From positions 598,238 through 662,237 of the forward strand of contig NZ_RZMY01000013.1 of the NCBI RefSeq assembly GCF_003992615.1: a stretch of 64,000 nucleotides of DNA, given 5' to 3'. The DNA is from Flagellimonas beolgyonensis (GTDB lineage: Bacteria > Bacteroidota > Bacteroidia > Flavobacteriales > Flavobacteriaceae). Position 1 is the stretch's first letter. Every line of letters begins with the position of its first letter. The notes under the pieces were generated by a model. The model was not told the DNA's origin, searched no databases, and was given only the letters and a program-made list of their open reading frames with translations. Below, one piece after another: positions 24,742-33,902 of the stretch. The position numbers and the translations under genes are program-made.

Positions 24742-26949
24742 TTACCCTACCAATGGTGGTTTATCGTTAATGAAAGGTTGGTTGTAATACCTTCTCCCTT
24801 TTGCTTTGTAAAGGGCGTTGGCCAATGCTCCAACCACTGGTGGCAAAGAAGGTTCCCCCAGTCCAGTGGGATCTATGCCATTGTCCACAAAGAAGGTTTC
24901 CACGGCTTTGGGCGCTTCCGAATTGCGTATCAATCGGTACCTGTCAAAGTTGCTTTGGTTCGGCACCCCATCATTAAAGGTCATGGCACTGTAGGTAGAA
25001 TGGCCGATACCATCTACCATACCACCTTCCACTTGGTTTTTGGCACTCAATGGGTTCACTACAATACCGCAATCCACGGCACACCATATTTTTTCCACTC
25101 TTGGCATATCACCTCCGTCGTCTTCCAGATCCAAGACCTGGGCCACGTAGGAATTATGGCAATAGTAGGCAGAAACACCCCTTGCCTTTCCATTTCCGGA
25201 ACCATTCCAATTGGATTTTTCCTTGACCAATTTCAATACACCGGCATAACGCGCAGGATCATAATCGTTCTTTTGAGGGTCGCCCACAGGGTTGTTAATG
25301 GCTCTATCAAACAATTCCAGCCTAAATTCGATGGGATCTTTGCCCGATGCTTCGGCCACCTCATCCATAAAGGCCTGTTCGGCTCCAGCGATAAAGTTGG
25401 AACGTGGCGCACGCCATGCACCGGTGGTCACATTGGTGGGCAATGCATGTTTTTCGGCCAAATAATTGTCCACAGCACCTGCAGGAAAACGATCTTCAAA
25501 TACCAAATCATCGTTGGTACCTGCACCACGTACATGCCACGCGATCAAATTGCCATTTTCGTCCAAACCAGCCTTGTATTTTACTTTGTAAGCAGGTCGG
25601 TAGGTACCCTGGGTCATATCATCCTCACGGGTATACACCAATTTGATCGGTGCGTTCATCTTTTGGGAAATCACAGCGGCTTCCACTCCAAATGTTCCGT
25701 ACAAACGGCGGCCAAAACCACCCCCTTGACGGGTCATCATGATATCTATTTTTTCCAATGGCATGCCCAATCGGGACGCCAAGGTCTTTTCCAGGAATTC
25801 TGGGGTTTGAATTGGACCGAGAAGCTCTGCTTTTTCTGGGGTTACATGGGCAAAGAAATTCATAGGTTCCATGGTATTGTGGGCCAAATAAGGAGCGGTG
25901 TAGGTGCTCTCAACTATTTTTGCAGCCTTTTTAAAGGCAGCTTCCACATCCCCATCTTTACGGGCGGGTTGCTCTGGAGCTTTTTCCAATAAGGCAGCAA
26001 GGGCTTCATCGTGGTAGGAGCTGCTTTCCAATTTGGAGTCCTCCTCCCACTCCACCTGCAAGGCTTTTTTGGCCTGCATGCACTCCCATGTACTATTGCC
26101 GACTATGGCCACCAACTCGGGGATTGCCCCACCATCCGACCATTGTCTTTCAGTATCTTCAGCATAGGCTTCAAAATGGAATACATCCTTTATGCCCGGC
26201 ATGGATTTAACCGAATCTGCGTTCATACTTTTGAACTTCATGCCAAATGCGGGCGGATGCACAATCATGGCGGTAAGCATGCCTTCTTTATACACATCGA
26301 GTCCGAAAAGTGGTTGCCCGGTAACGATTTTTGGTCCGTCCACATTTTTGCGATCCGTACCAATGATGGAAAAACTGTTGTTGTCCTTTAATTCCACCTC
26401 TTCGGGCACCTCCAATTTTGAGGCTGCAGAGGCCATTTCGCCAAAGCCAGCGGATTTACCACTGCCTTCGTGCATCAACATGCCTTCTTTTACGGTGATT
26501 TCGGCAACGGGTACCTGCCACGCTGCAGCGGCGGCTTCCTTCAACATGTGCTTGGCTGTGGCCCCAGCCATGCGAAGGCTTTCCCATCCTTGACGAATGG
26601 ACTGGCTACCTCCGGCCAATTGTCGGGTAAAAATATCGGTGTTCAACGGTGCCTGTTCCACGATCACATCCTTCCAGGCCACATCGAGCTCTTCGGCAAT
26701 GATCATGGGCATGGCCGTCTTCACGTTTTGGCCAATTTCCGGATTGGGCGACATAATGGTCACCAGACCGTTGTCCCCCACTTTCAAAAAGCCGTTTAGA
26801 TCGAACCACTCCTTGGGCAGCGAGTTCACCTGCTCCGGGGTCATTTTGCACGAAGCGAGCCAATTGAAGCCCAGCACAAGTCCGCCACTGGCAAGACCCG
26901 TATTACGGATAAAGGCACGTCTTCCTATTTTTGTTTTAACTAGTGTCAT
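24742..26949 (-). CDS. Xanthine dehydrogenase/IorB family molybdopterin-binding subunit, Tat lipoprotein
   Basis: A 735-residue large subunit of the xanthine oxidase family, closest in style to isoquinoline 1-oxidoreductase beta subunits. The N-terminus has a Tat motif (GRRAFIRN) and then a hydrophobic stretch ending in LASC, a perfect lipobox, so the enzyme is predicted to be exported folded and lipid-anchored. Cofactor regions seen: RQGGGFGRRLYG, AWRAPRSNFIAGAEQAFMDE, and the base glutamate in GLGEPSLPP. It hydroxylates an N-heterocycle or oxidises an aldehyde; substrate is not predictable. It follows the 2Fe-2S subunit by 26 bp. No cytochrome c or FAD subunit is adjacent. Confidence 0.9.
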   Translation of the reverse strand: MTLVKTKIGRRAFIRNTGLASGGLVLGFNWLASCKMTPEQVNSLPKEWFDLNGFLKVGDNGLVTIMSPNPEIGQNVKTAMPMIIAEELDVAWKDVIVEQAPLNTDIFTRQLAGGSQSIRQGWESLRMAGATAKHMLKEAAAAAWQVPVAEITVKEGMLMHEGSGKSAGFGEMASAASKLEVPEEVELKDNNSFSIIGTDRKNVDGPKIVTGQPLFGLDVYKEGMLTAMIVHPPAFGMKFKSMNADSVKSMPGIKDVFHFEAYAEDTERQWSDGGAIPELVAIVGNSTWECMQAKKALQVEWEEDSKLESSSYHDEALAALLEKAPEQPARKDGDVEAAFKKAAKIVESTYTAPYLAHNTMEPMNFFAHVTPEKAELLGPIQTPEFLEKTLASRLGMPLEKIDIMMTRQGGGFGRRLYGTFGVEAAVISQKMNAPIKLVYTREDDMTQGTYRPAYKVKYKAGLDENGNLIAWHVRGAGTNDDLVFEDRFPAGAVDNYLAEKHALPTNVTTGAWRAPRSNFIAGAEQAFMDEVAEASGKDPIEFRLELFDRAINNPVGDPQKNDYDPARYAGVLKLVKEKSNWNGSGNGKARGVSAYYCHNSYVAQVLDLEDDGGDMPRVEKIWCAVDCGIVVNPLSAKNQVEGGMVDGIGHSTYSAMTFNDGVPNQSNFDRYRLIRNSEAPKAVETFFVDNGIDPTGLGEPSLPPVVGALANALYKAKGRRYYNQPFINDKPPLVG

Positions 26950-26975
26950 GTTCTTAGGTTTTACTGATGGATTGA

Positions 26976-27431
26976 TTATGAGTTAGCAGCCATTTTTACA
27001 GCTTTTCTGATACGCAGATACGTACCGCAGCGGCAAATGTTGCCGTTCATCGCCATCTCGATCTCCTCGTCTGTGGGATTGGGGTTTTTCTCCAAAAGTG
27101 CAGCGGCCGACATGATCTGCCCGGCCTGACAATACCCACATTGGGGCACGTCCACTTCCAACCACGCTTTTTGGACAGGGTGGTCACCGTTTTCGGACAA
27201 TCCCTCAATGGTTGTGATTTCTTGGTTTCCTACTGAGGATACCGTGAGCATACAGGATCGGGTAGCGTTGCCGTCCACATGAATGGTACATGCGCCACAT
27301 TGTGCAATTCCGCATCCGTATTTGGTTCCTACCAAGTTCAAATGGTCGCGAAGGACCCAAAGGACGGGTGTGGATGGATCCACATCCACTTCCTGTTTTT
27401 TTCCGTTGATGTTGAGTGTAAAGTTTGCCAT
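26976..27431 (-). CDS. (2Fe-2S) subunit of the molybdoenzyme (IorA type)
   Basis: A 151-residue iron-sulfur subunit. The plant-ferredoxin cluster ligands are C40, C45, C48 and C60 ([13 protein letters not shown]); the second cluster is bound by C98, C101 (QCGYCQ), C133 and C135 (NICRCG). It has no signal peptide of its own, so it should ride with the Tat-targeted large subunit encoded just downstream. It carries electrons from the molybdenum centre to an unknown acceptor, probably a cytochrome or quinone pathway encoded elsewhere. Confidence 0.93.
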   Translation of the reverse strand: MANFTLNINGKKQEVDVDPSTPVLWVLRDHLNLVGTKYGCGIAQCGACTIHVDGNATRSCMLTVSSVGNQEITTIEGLSENGDHPVQKAWLEVDVPQCGYCQAGQIMSAAALLEKNPNPTDEEIEMAMNGNICRCGTYLRIRKAVKMAANS

Positions 27432-27659
27432 GATATAAAAATTCCCTTGAAGTTATGGATTTCCTTTCAATTGGCCTTTTTTTAACTAAAGGATTCGTTA
27501 AAAATTAACAGGATTTTTAAGGTTCTTTCCTTTAATTAAAATCAGTATAAATAATTACCACAGTGAAACATATCACCTGCTGCACTTTTGAAGGCAAACA
27601 GAAAACCAAAAATCAAAATTTAGACATTGGGATTCTATCTGTTAAGCGCTGCGATATGG

Positions 27660-28496
27660 TCACTTCAAATGCAATCGGGCAAACACAGGCAAATGATCCG
27701 ATGGATACCGACAATCCTTGGAGTCGCTCAGGATCGCGCTTTTACGAATTTGAACCTTATCAGGGGAAACAAAAATGTAATCGATTCGTCGCTCCACCGG
27801 TTTGTTGAACTCAAACCCATTAAAGGTCCCGGATGGACCGAAGGCTTCACTTTCGGCACCTACGAACGTATCATCCATGTATTGTAGAATGACCTGGACA
27901 CCCGGACTATCACTCTCCAAATTGAAGTCACCTGTCAAGATCACGGGTAAGTTTTCAGGGTTCAATTCCTTTATTTTTTCAAGGATCAATTTGGCACTTT
28001 CCTCCCTTGCTTTTTCCCCCACATGATCAAAATGGGTATTGAACACCAAAAACTTGGCCCCATCGGCTTTTCGTTGAAAAAGACCGTAGGTGCAAATTCT
28101 GGGCAAAGCTGCGTCCCATCCTTTGGATGGAACATTTGGTGTCGTGGAAAGCCAAAATGTGGACTGATCCAATAATTGTAATGCTTCGGTCTTGTAAAAA
28201 ATAGCTGAAAATTCGCCCTTTTCTACTCCATCGTCCCTGCCTACTCCAAAATAGGTGTATTCGGGCATACCCTGATCCATATCCTTTAATTGGTGCAAGA
28301 GTCCCTCCTGAATACCAAAAACATCCGGCGCATAAAATTGGAGTTGGGCCATTAAAAATTCCTTTCGGTTGTCCCAATTGTTTGGGTAGTCCTTTGGATT
28401 GTCATATCGAATATTATAGGAAATGACATCGATGTCCTGTCCCTGAACTTGAAACAGGATTCCGACTACCAACAGAATAAACAAGCTCTTTTTCAT
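27660..28496 (-). CDS. Exported endonuclease/exonuclease/phosphatase (EEP) family hydrolase
   Basis: A 278-residue secreted protein with signal peptide ending VQGQ. EEP motifs in order: VISYNIRYDNP (Asn), GIQEGLLHQL (Mg-binding Glu), LTGDFNLES (GDFN), and PSDHLPVFARL (Asp-His). This form is widespread in Bacteroidota and may cleave phosphodiester or phosphomonoester bonds outside the cytoplasm, in nucleic acids, sugars or lipids. It is a single gene in front of a 506-bp divergent gap. Confidence 0.87.
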   Translation of the reverse strand: MKKSLFILLVVGILFQVQGQDIDVISYNIRYDNPKDYPNNWDNRKEFLMAQLQFYAPDVFGIQEGLLHQLKDMDQGMPEYTYFGVGRDDGVEKGEFSAIFYKTEALQLLDQSTFWLSTTPNVPSKGWDAALPRICTYGLFQRKADGAKFLVFNTHFDHVGEKAREESAKLILEKIKELNPENLPVILTGDFNLESDSPGVQVILQYMDDTFVGAESEAFGPSGTFNGFEFNKPVERRIDYIFVSPDKVQIRKSAILSDSKDCRYPSDHLPVFARLHLK

Positions 28497-29002
28497 TGGA
28501 TGGGTATGTCTCTTGATTTTTAAAAACCTTCGTATGTCTGGTTCACTACTTCCTTGGATGGTGGTCTTAAACGCTTTCTCGGTTACTTTTTATACTATCT
28601 GCAAGCTATCCAATTTTTGATACATCAAGGTTACCATATGTTTATTTTCTACGCAGGAATTGGCCTTTTCCAAAAATCATTTGTTCTGTTCACGAAATAA
28701 ATCAACATCAAATCCAAATTCACAGAAGTTGTAAACCTAACACCTATCATATAATTGAGGGTAAAACAATGCTCTACTGAAATAAAAATCATGTCAATGA
28801 ACATGAAAATTAGCTTTGCTTAATCATTATTAACCATTTCACAATCCCTTTACCCTTTCCATAACTTTTATTGTTCCGCCCTTAATCCCTTGCAATGGGG
28901 TAGCCGGTTACTTTAGCCGCCAACAATCATTTTAAACATTTACAACTTTTTTAAGATAATGAAAATCAAATATTTAAAAAACCACTCAACCTTATTTCAT
29001 TT
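28497..29002. other. 506-bp divergent intergenic region
   Basis: AT-rich spacer between the EEP hydrolase and the outer-membrane barrel gene. The only candidate signal is TTG (28890-28892) then, 16 bp on, TACTTTAG (28909-28916), a 7/8 match to TAnnTTTG, which could drive the plus-strand operon about 90 bp downstream. No coding frame or strong hairpin is seen. Confidence 0.35.
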
Positions 29003-30013
29003 ATGATTCAGACCAATTATATCCAAAATCACAACCCCTTTACTTTCAACAAGTTCCATTATCGCACTAAATGGATAATAGGGTTATTGATCGGCCTGCT
29101 ATTGCCAATCTCTTTAAGTGCCCAAACTCCCTCGGATGCCTTAATGATGCCTTCAAAAAATATTTGTGTCCTATTTTCTTATGACATGGGCTCCTTTGAT
29201 AGGTATTGGGAAGGCTCCTATTTGAGGGAAAATCAAACAATTGCCACTGTAGACAGAAATACCGTGCTCCCGATGGCAGCAATTGGGATTCTGGACAACC
29301 TGAATTTTTATATCAGCTTGCCGTATGTTCGAACAGAATCTTCAGAACCCAATGGTGGAAGGTTTGCCGGCGCAAGAGGGTTTCAGGACATTGGTTTTGC
29401 AATAAAATATCGTGCTATTAAGAAAGAACTGGGCAAAGGCACTTTTTCCGCACTTGCGACAACGGGGTTCTCAACACCTTTTACCAATTACCTTTCAGAT
29501 TATCGACCATACAGCATAGGTGCGGGAGCACCGGAATTTTCCATAAGGGGAATCGGTCAATACGAATGGCAGAACGGTTTGTACTTCCGTGGGTCGGTGG
29601 CCCATTTATGGCGGGGTTATACCGAGGCAGAACGGGATTACTACTACGACAACGGCAGTTATTACACAGCCTGGATGGATGTCCCCAATGCATGGACCTA
29701 TGAAGGTGTTTTCGGAAAATGGTTTCTTGGATACTCCCTAAAATTGGAGTTAAGCTATGTTGGCCTTAATTCGACCAGCGGTGATGATATTAGGGCCTAC
29801 AATGCCGCCCAACCTACCAATAAGGAAAAATTTGACCGAGTCGGCTTATCTGCACAGTATTTTTTCAAATCCATCAAAGGATTGGGGGTAGTTGCCTATC
29901 ACAACAGGGTTGTAAATGGAAGAAATACCCCAAAATTGAGCAATACCGGTTTTGGTATCACCTATCAATTCAATGTAATTAAAAAACAAACAGAAGAAAA
30001 TGTCACACAATAA
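29003..30013 (+). CDS. Outer-membrane beta-barrel protein of unknown cargo
   Basis: A 336-residue predicted outer-membrane protein. A long basic N-terminal segment precedes the signal core LLIGLLLPISLSAQ. The mature part alternates short hydrophobic and aromatic strands (LNFYISLPYVR, FAIKYRAIK, GLYFRGSVAHLW, YSLKLELSYVGL) ending TGFGITYQFNV, in the style of the MetA/phenol-pathway-like transporter barrels. The stop overlaps the next gene by 14 bp, so both proteins are made together. Assignment of fold is moderate; function unknown. Confidence 0.72.
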   Translation: MIQTNYIQNHNPFTFNKFHYRTKWIIGLLIGLLLPISLSAQTPSDALMMPSKNICVLFSYDMGSFDRYWEGSYLRENQTIATVDRNTVLPMAAIGILDNLNFYISLPYVRTESSEPNGGRFAGARGFQDIGFAIKYRAIKKELGKGTFSALATTGFSTPFTNYLSDYRPYSIGAGAPEFSIRGIGQYEWQNGLYFRGSVAHLWRGYTEAERDYYYDNGSYYTAWMDVPNAWTYEGVFGKWFLGYSLKLELSYVGLNSTSGDDIRAYNAAQPTNKEKFDRVGLSAQYFFKSIKGLGVVAYHNRVVNGRNTPKLSNTGFGITYQFNVIKKQTEENVTQ

Positions 30014-31544
30014 AACTTACATATACTTATTGGCCCTGCTAACAATATTTTTGGCCTCTTGTGAAAAAGATACACCACGCTACTTACCTTATAAAAGTTA
30101 TGCCTATTCCGAACTCAATGAAAATGGTGGAAACTGGATTCCAATACTACAAGAATCTGGGTCCTCAATTGCTATAGATGCCCCCTCCAACAGTGATTCA
30201 CAAGCGTATCTTAATGAAATTCAAGAGGTAAAAACCTTGATGTCCAATATAACCTCGGACCAAAAAAGGGCCGTGACCTATTGGACCAACAACCCAGCAA
30301 TTCGATGGAATGAAATAGCGTTGGAATTGATAGCCAAATACAACCTAATTCCAGGTCCAAACGAGGATGGCACCTATACTTTGCCCAATCCATCAAATCC
30401 AGAAGGTCCACCAGCCTTCCCTTTCGCCCACCCTCCCTATGCCTGTAGGGCATTGGCCTACATGTCTGTTGCCCAATTTGATGGGCTCATTACCGCATGG
30501 AACTACAAATTTCAATACAATAGAGAAGCACCATATCAAGTGGACACAAGTATAGATTATGCCTACGAAGCCAACAATTTACCGTCATATCCTTCAGATG
30601 GGGCAGTTGTTGCAAGAGCATCCAAAAACATTCTTACTGCAATGTTTCCTTTGGAAGCCGAGTATCTTGAAAGTTTGGAGGCGGAACATCTACAGAGCTT
30701 GCTTCTTTCAGGTGGAAATGTTCAAAGTGACATTGATGCTGGAGTTGAAATCGGTGATGCTGTCTCAACCACCGCTTTAAATAGGGCTGCCAACGATGGG
30801 ATGAAAAATGCCCAAACCCCAAAAGCAGTTTCGGACTCCATTAAACAAGCAGCATATGACCGTTTCGGTTGGGCCTGGGACAATCTCGAAATCCCTGAAC
30901 GTCCGGTTGGTTTAACCCCCTTGTTCAGTCAAGTGACCATGTGGAGTATAGACGATGTGGAAAGCGTACGCCCCATACCGCCCCCACAATTGGATTCCCA
31001 AGAATTTTTGGATGATGTGGCCCTCCTAATAGACCATGCCCAGAACATGACGGAAGAGAAGAGAAGAATTGCCAATTTTTGGCAAGATGGTTTAGGTACA
31101 TACACCCCACCTGGCCATTGGAATCGAATTGCCAATGAAATGATGGTGAAACACAATTTAAACCCCTTACAAACCACACGAACATTGGCTTATATGAATA
31201 TGGCCATTATGGACTCCGGAATCAGTTGTTGGGATGCCAAATACTATTATCATTATCCAAGACCCATACAACTTATTGAAGGTTTCGAAACCATTGCCGG
31301 AACTCCTAATTTTCCAAGTTACACCTCTGGGCACAGTGTTTTTTCTGCAGCGGCCTCTGAAATTCTCGCCTATGTATTCCCAGATGAGGCTTCAAAAGTC
31401 CGTGCTTGGGCCGAGGAGGCAGCCATTTCCAGAGTGTATGGTGGGATTCATTGGAGTTTTGATGCCACTGTGGGCACTGAACAAGGAAGGGAAGTAGCAC
31501 AATATGTATTGAATATTGCCAAGGCTGACGGCGCTGACCAATAA
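30000..31544 (+). CDS. Vanadium-dependent haloperoxidase/PAP2-like lipoprotein
   Basis: A 514-residue lipoprotein (lipobox LASC, Cys about 21). The C-terminal half has the three vanadate/phosphate-binding motifs of the PAP2/haloperoxidase superfamily: K-x6-R-P in KYYYHYPRP, P-S-x-T-S-G-H in FPSYTSGHSV, and S-R-x5-H-x3-D in SRVYGGIHWSFD. Size and insertions resemble marine bacterial vanadium haloperoxidase-type proteins more than simple lipid phosphatases. Whether it oxidises halide or hydrolyses phosphate cannot be told. Start overlaps the barrel gene by 14 bp, suggesting the pair works at the outer membrane. Confidence 0.85.
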   Translation: MSHNKTYIYLLALLTIFLASCEKDTPRYLPYKSYAYSELNENGGNWIPILQESGSSIAIDAPSNSDSQAYLNEIQEVKTLMSNITSDQKRAVTYWTNNPAIRWNEIALELIAKYNLIPGPNEDGTYTLPNPSNPEGPPAFPFAHPPYACRALAYMSVAQFDGLITAWNYKFQYNREAPYQVDTSIDYAYEANNLPSYPSDGAVVARASKNILTAMFPLEAEYLESLEAEHLQSLLLSGGNVQSDIDAGVEIGDAVSTTALNRAANDGMKNAQTPKAVSDSIKQAAYDRFGWAWDNLEIPERPVGLTPLFSQVTMWSIDDVESVRPIPPPQLDSQEFLDDVALLIDHAQNMTEEKRRIANFWQDGLGTYTPPGHWNRIANEMMVKHNLNPLQTTRTLAYMNMAIMDSGISCWDAKYYYHYPRPIQLIEGFETIAGTPNFPSYTSGHSVFSAAASEILAYVFPDEASKVRAWAEEAAISRVYGGIHWSFDATVGTEQGREVAQYVLNIAKADGADQ

Positions 31545-31553
31545 AAACCATAA

Positions 31554-32165
31554 TTACGGTTGAACAATGGCCCTGAAGGTAAGATTTACCCTTGGGGCCT
31601 TTATCAATTTTGTCGGGGGCAACCGATGCAGCCAATGGGTCTGTGTGGTTCCTTTCATTAACAACAAACTGCCATGTTCGAGCAACACTTCCACCTTTTC
31701 TTTGATATTTTTATGCTTGAAGACAAATTTTCGGGTTGCGCCCAGACTTACGGATGCAATGGTCCCATCTTTTTTGAGCTCCTTTTCATCATCACTATGC
31801 CAAGACATGCCCTCTTCGCCAGAATGGTACAGGTTAAGCAAGCAGGAATTGAAGGTTTCACCGGCAGCTGCTTCCACCATCGATTTTAAGCTAAAAAGAT
31901 CCTGGGTCCATGGCAAAGCCGTTTTAGTGGTATTGGAATAGGTATAATCGAACGGTAAATCACCGTACCAGGCTACCTTTCGTTTGGTTTCCAAACGTTT
32001 TCCAAACATTACCAGCACATCTTTTTCCCACGGAATGGTAACCAATAATTTTTGAAAATATTCGTCGGCAGTTTTTCGGTCCATAATAGGCCCGAAATAG
32101 TGTACAATCCCATCTTTGGGCAACAAATTCAAGCTTTTAGGGTCTGAGTTGGTGAATAAATCCAT
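31554..32165 (-). CDS. alkB: AlkB-type 2-oxoglutarate/Fe(II) dioxygenase
   Basis: A 203-residue AlkB-family dioxygenase that repairs alkylated bases by oxidative demethylation. The iron ligands are in WHSDDE (His-x-Asp) and a distal His in THWLHRLP, and the 2-oxoglutarate clamp is R-V-N-L-T-F-R at the end. The start is the ATG at 32165 (MDLFTNSDP); an in-frame TTG three codons earlier is less likely. It lies 14 bp downstream of the YafY/WYL regulator on the same strand, so the regulator controls or accompanies a repair gene. Confidence 0.88.
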   Translation of the reverse strand: MDLFTNSDPKSLNLLPKDGIVHYFGPIMDRKTADEYFQKLLVTIPWEKDVLVMFGKRLETKRKVAWYGDLPFDYTYSNTTKTALPWTQDLFSLKSMVEAAAGETFNSCLLNLYHSGEEGMSWHSDDEKELKKDGTIASVSLGATRKFVFKHKNIKEKVEVLLEHGSLLLMKGTTQTHWLHRLPPTKLIKAPRVNLTFRAIVQP

Positions 32166-32179
32166 TATTGGCAAACATC

Positions 32180-33133
32180 TTATAACAAACGTTCATGATT
32201 CCTTTGAAGCAGGAAGGCTATTCGTTCCTTTAACGCTTGGGGTTCCACTATTTTGGCATAATCGCCAAACATGAGGTACCAACGGGCAAACCCATTATCA
32301 ATATCGGTGACCATAAAGCTCATTTCCACTTCACCATCCACTACCCTTTCCGAAACAAAGCCATAATGCTTTTTGCTTCCTTTGATAAACTTGGCCACCT
32401 TTTTGTCCACCAATATCTTCACCTTGGTCCGCTGTACGTTTTCCTTTTTACTCTGATGATCGTCCAAAGTGCCATGCTCCAAGGTAAAATTTTCCTGTGT
32501 GCGTTGAATTTTATGGATGCGATCGGTTCGGAAATGTCGGTAATCCATTCGAAGGTGGCAATACCCCAAAATGTACCAAAATCCATTCTCGTGGAAAAGC
32601 CCCACAGGTTCAATTTTGCGATTGGAGGGTGTTTCTTCCCGCAGCGATTCGTACTTGAGATAAACTTGTTTACGTTCGGCAATGCTTTCAAACAAGATCT
32701 CCAGCGCATCGGGTATCGTGGCATTGAACAACTCTTGTCCGGGAACTATGGACACCTGGGTTTCCAAAGCCTCCACCCAGTCCTTTTCCTTCCCTCGGAG
32801 CACGGATTTGAGCTTGTACATGGCCGATTCGTAATAGGCACCGAGTGACCTATCGGTAAATTGCTGCATCAACTTTTCAGCGGCAACAAAACTGCCTGCC
32901 TCTTCCCTAGTGAACATCACCGGGGGCAAACGGTACCCTTCCATGATGGAATATCCTACCCCAGCTTCACTAACAATGGGAACCCCTGAGGATTCCAAGG
33001 TTCGGATATCCCGATAGATTGTTCGCAAGCTTACCTCAAATCGGTCGGCCAGATCCTGTGCCTTCACAATACGTTTGGATTGCAATTGGATCAATATAGC
33101 CACGATCCGGTCAAAACGTTTAACGGTATCCAT
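32180..33133 (-). CDS. YafY-type HTH/WYL domain transcriptional regulator
   Basis: A 317-residue regulator with an N-terminal HTH_11/DeoR-like domain (about 1-60, RFDRIVAILIQLQSKRIV then SLRTIYRDIRTLESSGVPIVSEAGVGY) and a C-terminal WYL domain (about 140-300, including PVGLFHENGFWYILGYCHLR with the F-W-Y variant of the WYL core and FRTDRI). The ATG at 33133 starts at the family boundary; the longer frame to 33247 crosses the intergenic promoter. It is divergent from a DinB gene with two near-identical palindromes in between, and is followed by alkB, which suggests control of damage-responsive genes. Confidence 0.87.
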   Translation of the reverse strand: MDTVKRFDRIVAILIQLQSKRIVKAQDLADRFEVSLRTIYRDIRTLESSGVPIVSEAGVGYSIMEGYRLPPVMFTREEAGSFVAAEKLMQQFTDRSLGAYYESAMYKLKSVLRGKEKDWVEALETQVSIVPGQELFNATIPDALEILFESIAERKQVYLKYESLREETPSNRKIEPVGLFHENGFWYILGYCHLRMDYRHFRTDRIHKIQRTQENFTLEHGTLDDHQSKKENVQRTKVKILVDKKVAKFIKGSKKHYGFVSERVVDGEVEMSFMVTDIDNGFARWYLMFGDYAKIVEPQALKERIAFLLQRNHERLL

Positions 33134-33279
33134 TCCCATAATTGCATGTGCTATCTCCCAAAGATAGGACTTCAAACCAAGCTCGGGAGACCATTTCCAT
33201 TTCATTTTATGTGGTTTTTCAATCCTGACCTTACCATAGGTCATCAAAACATTCGTGGTACAAGAATACCACCAAAGGG

Positions 33280-33295
33280 TGACAACGGCTTGTCA
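33280..33295. promoter_or_regulatory. Operator-like palindrome 1 (TGACA-N6-TGTCA)
   Basis: TGACAACGGCTTGTCA has perfect TGACAA/TTGTCA arms. It lies between the YafY-type regulator and the DinB gene, 48 bp from a second copy with the same arms. Confidence 0.6.
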
Positions 33296-33327
33296 GCACC
33301 ATTTTTTTCAAAAGCAAAATTTACTGT

Positions 33328-33343
33328 TGACAAAGGGCTGTCA
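33328..33343. promoter_or_regulatory. Operator-like palindrome 2 overlapping the DinB promoter
   Basis: TGACAAAGGGCTGTCA repeats the TGACA/TGTCA arms of the first site. It sits just upstream of a perfect TACTTTTG box (33355-33362), covering where the -33 contact should be, so a bound protein would govern DinB transcription. Confidence 0.62.
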
Positions 33344-33398
33344 CTAGGTCATTCTACTTTTGAATCCACAATGTTTAACCTTTAAAAATAAATTAGTC

Positions 33399-33893
33399 AT
33401 GGAAAACATCACAGCAAACAAAACAACCCAAGTAATTACACCTGCACAATTGTTGGAACATTGGCAGGGCCACCGTAGGTTGACCCGGAAAGTGATCGAG
33501 GCTTTCCCCGAAAACGATCTGTTCAATTATAGTATTGGGGGCATGCGCCCTTTCGCGGCAATGGTATCTGAATTGTTGGCGATTGCCGTACCTGGTTTAC
33601 GGGAAATGGTAAGTGGTAAAACAGCCACCTTGGATGAACATATCGATTTTGGCAACAGCAAAACCAAAGTGTTGGAGTTATGGGACAAGGCCACCGTAGA
33701 AATCGATGCACTTTGGTCCCAACTTGGACCCGATCGCTTTCAGGAGCACATTAAACTATTTGGGCAGTATGAAGGTTCGATCCAATCTTCCATTTTCTAT
33801 TTTGTGGACAATGAAATGCACCATCGTGGACAAGCTTATGTGTATTTGCGTTCCTTAGGTATTGAACCACCTCTATTTTACGACCGGGATTAA
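33399..33893 (+). CDS. DinB family protein
   Basis: A 164-residue DinB-family four-helix-bundle protein; start at the ATG 33399 rather than the upstream in-frame TTG. Candidate metal-ligand histidines are H in LEHWQGHRRL and the pair in NEMHHRGQAYVYLRSLG, the typical DinB C-terminal helix. Members include thiol transferases and DNA-damage-inducible proteins of unknown activity. The gene is divergent from a YafY-type regulator across two operator-like palindromes and is followed 9 bp later by a small gene. Confidence 0.88.
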   Translation: MENITANKTTQVITPAQLLEHWQGHRRLTRKVIEAFPENDLFNYSIGGMRPFAAMVSELLAIAVPGLREMVSGKTATLDEHIDFGNSKTKVLELWDKATVEIDALWSQLGPDRFQEHIKLFGQYEGSIQSSIFYFVDNEMHHRGQAYVYLRSLGIEPPLFYDRD

Positions 33894-33902
33894 CGCCAAG
33901 CC

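Noticed and set aside
24739..25992. 417-codon plus-strand frame opposite the molybdoenzyme gene
   Set aside because: Antisense shadow: composition is rich in His, Ile and Gly with no recognisable fold, while the minus strand encodes a clear family member over the same bases.
33328..33362. Standard TTG/TAnnTTTG promoter for DinB
   Set aside because: TTG at 33327 and TACTTTTG at 33355 are 25 bp apart, outside the normal range, so I report the operator and the -7 box but not a consensus promoter.
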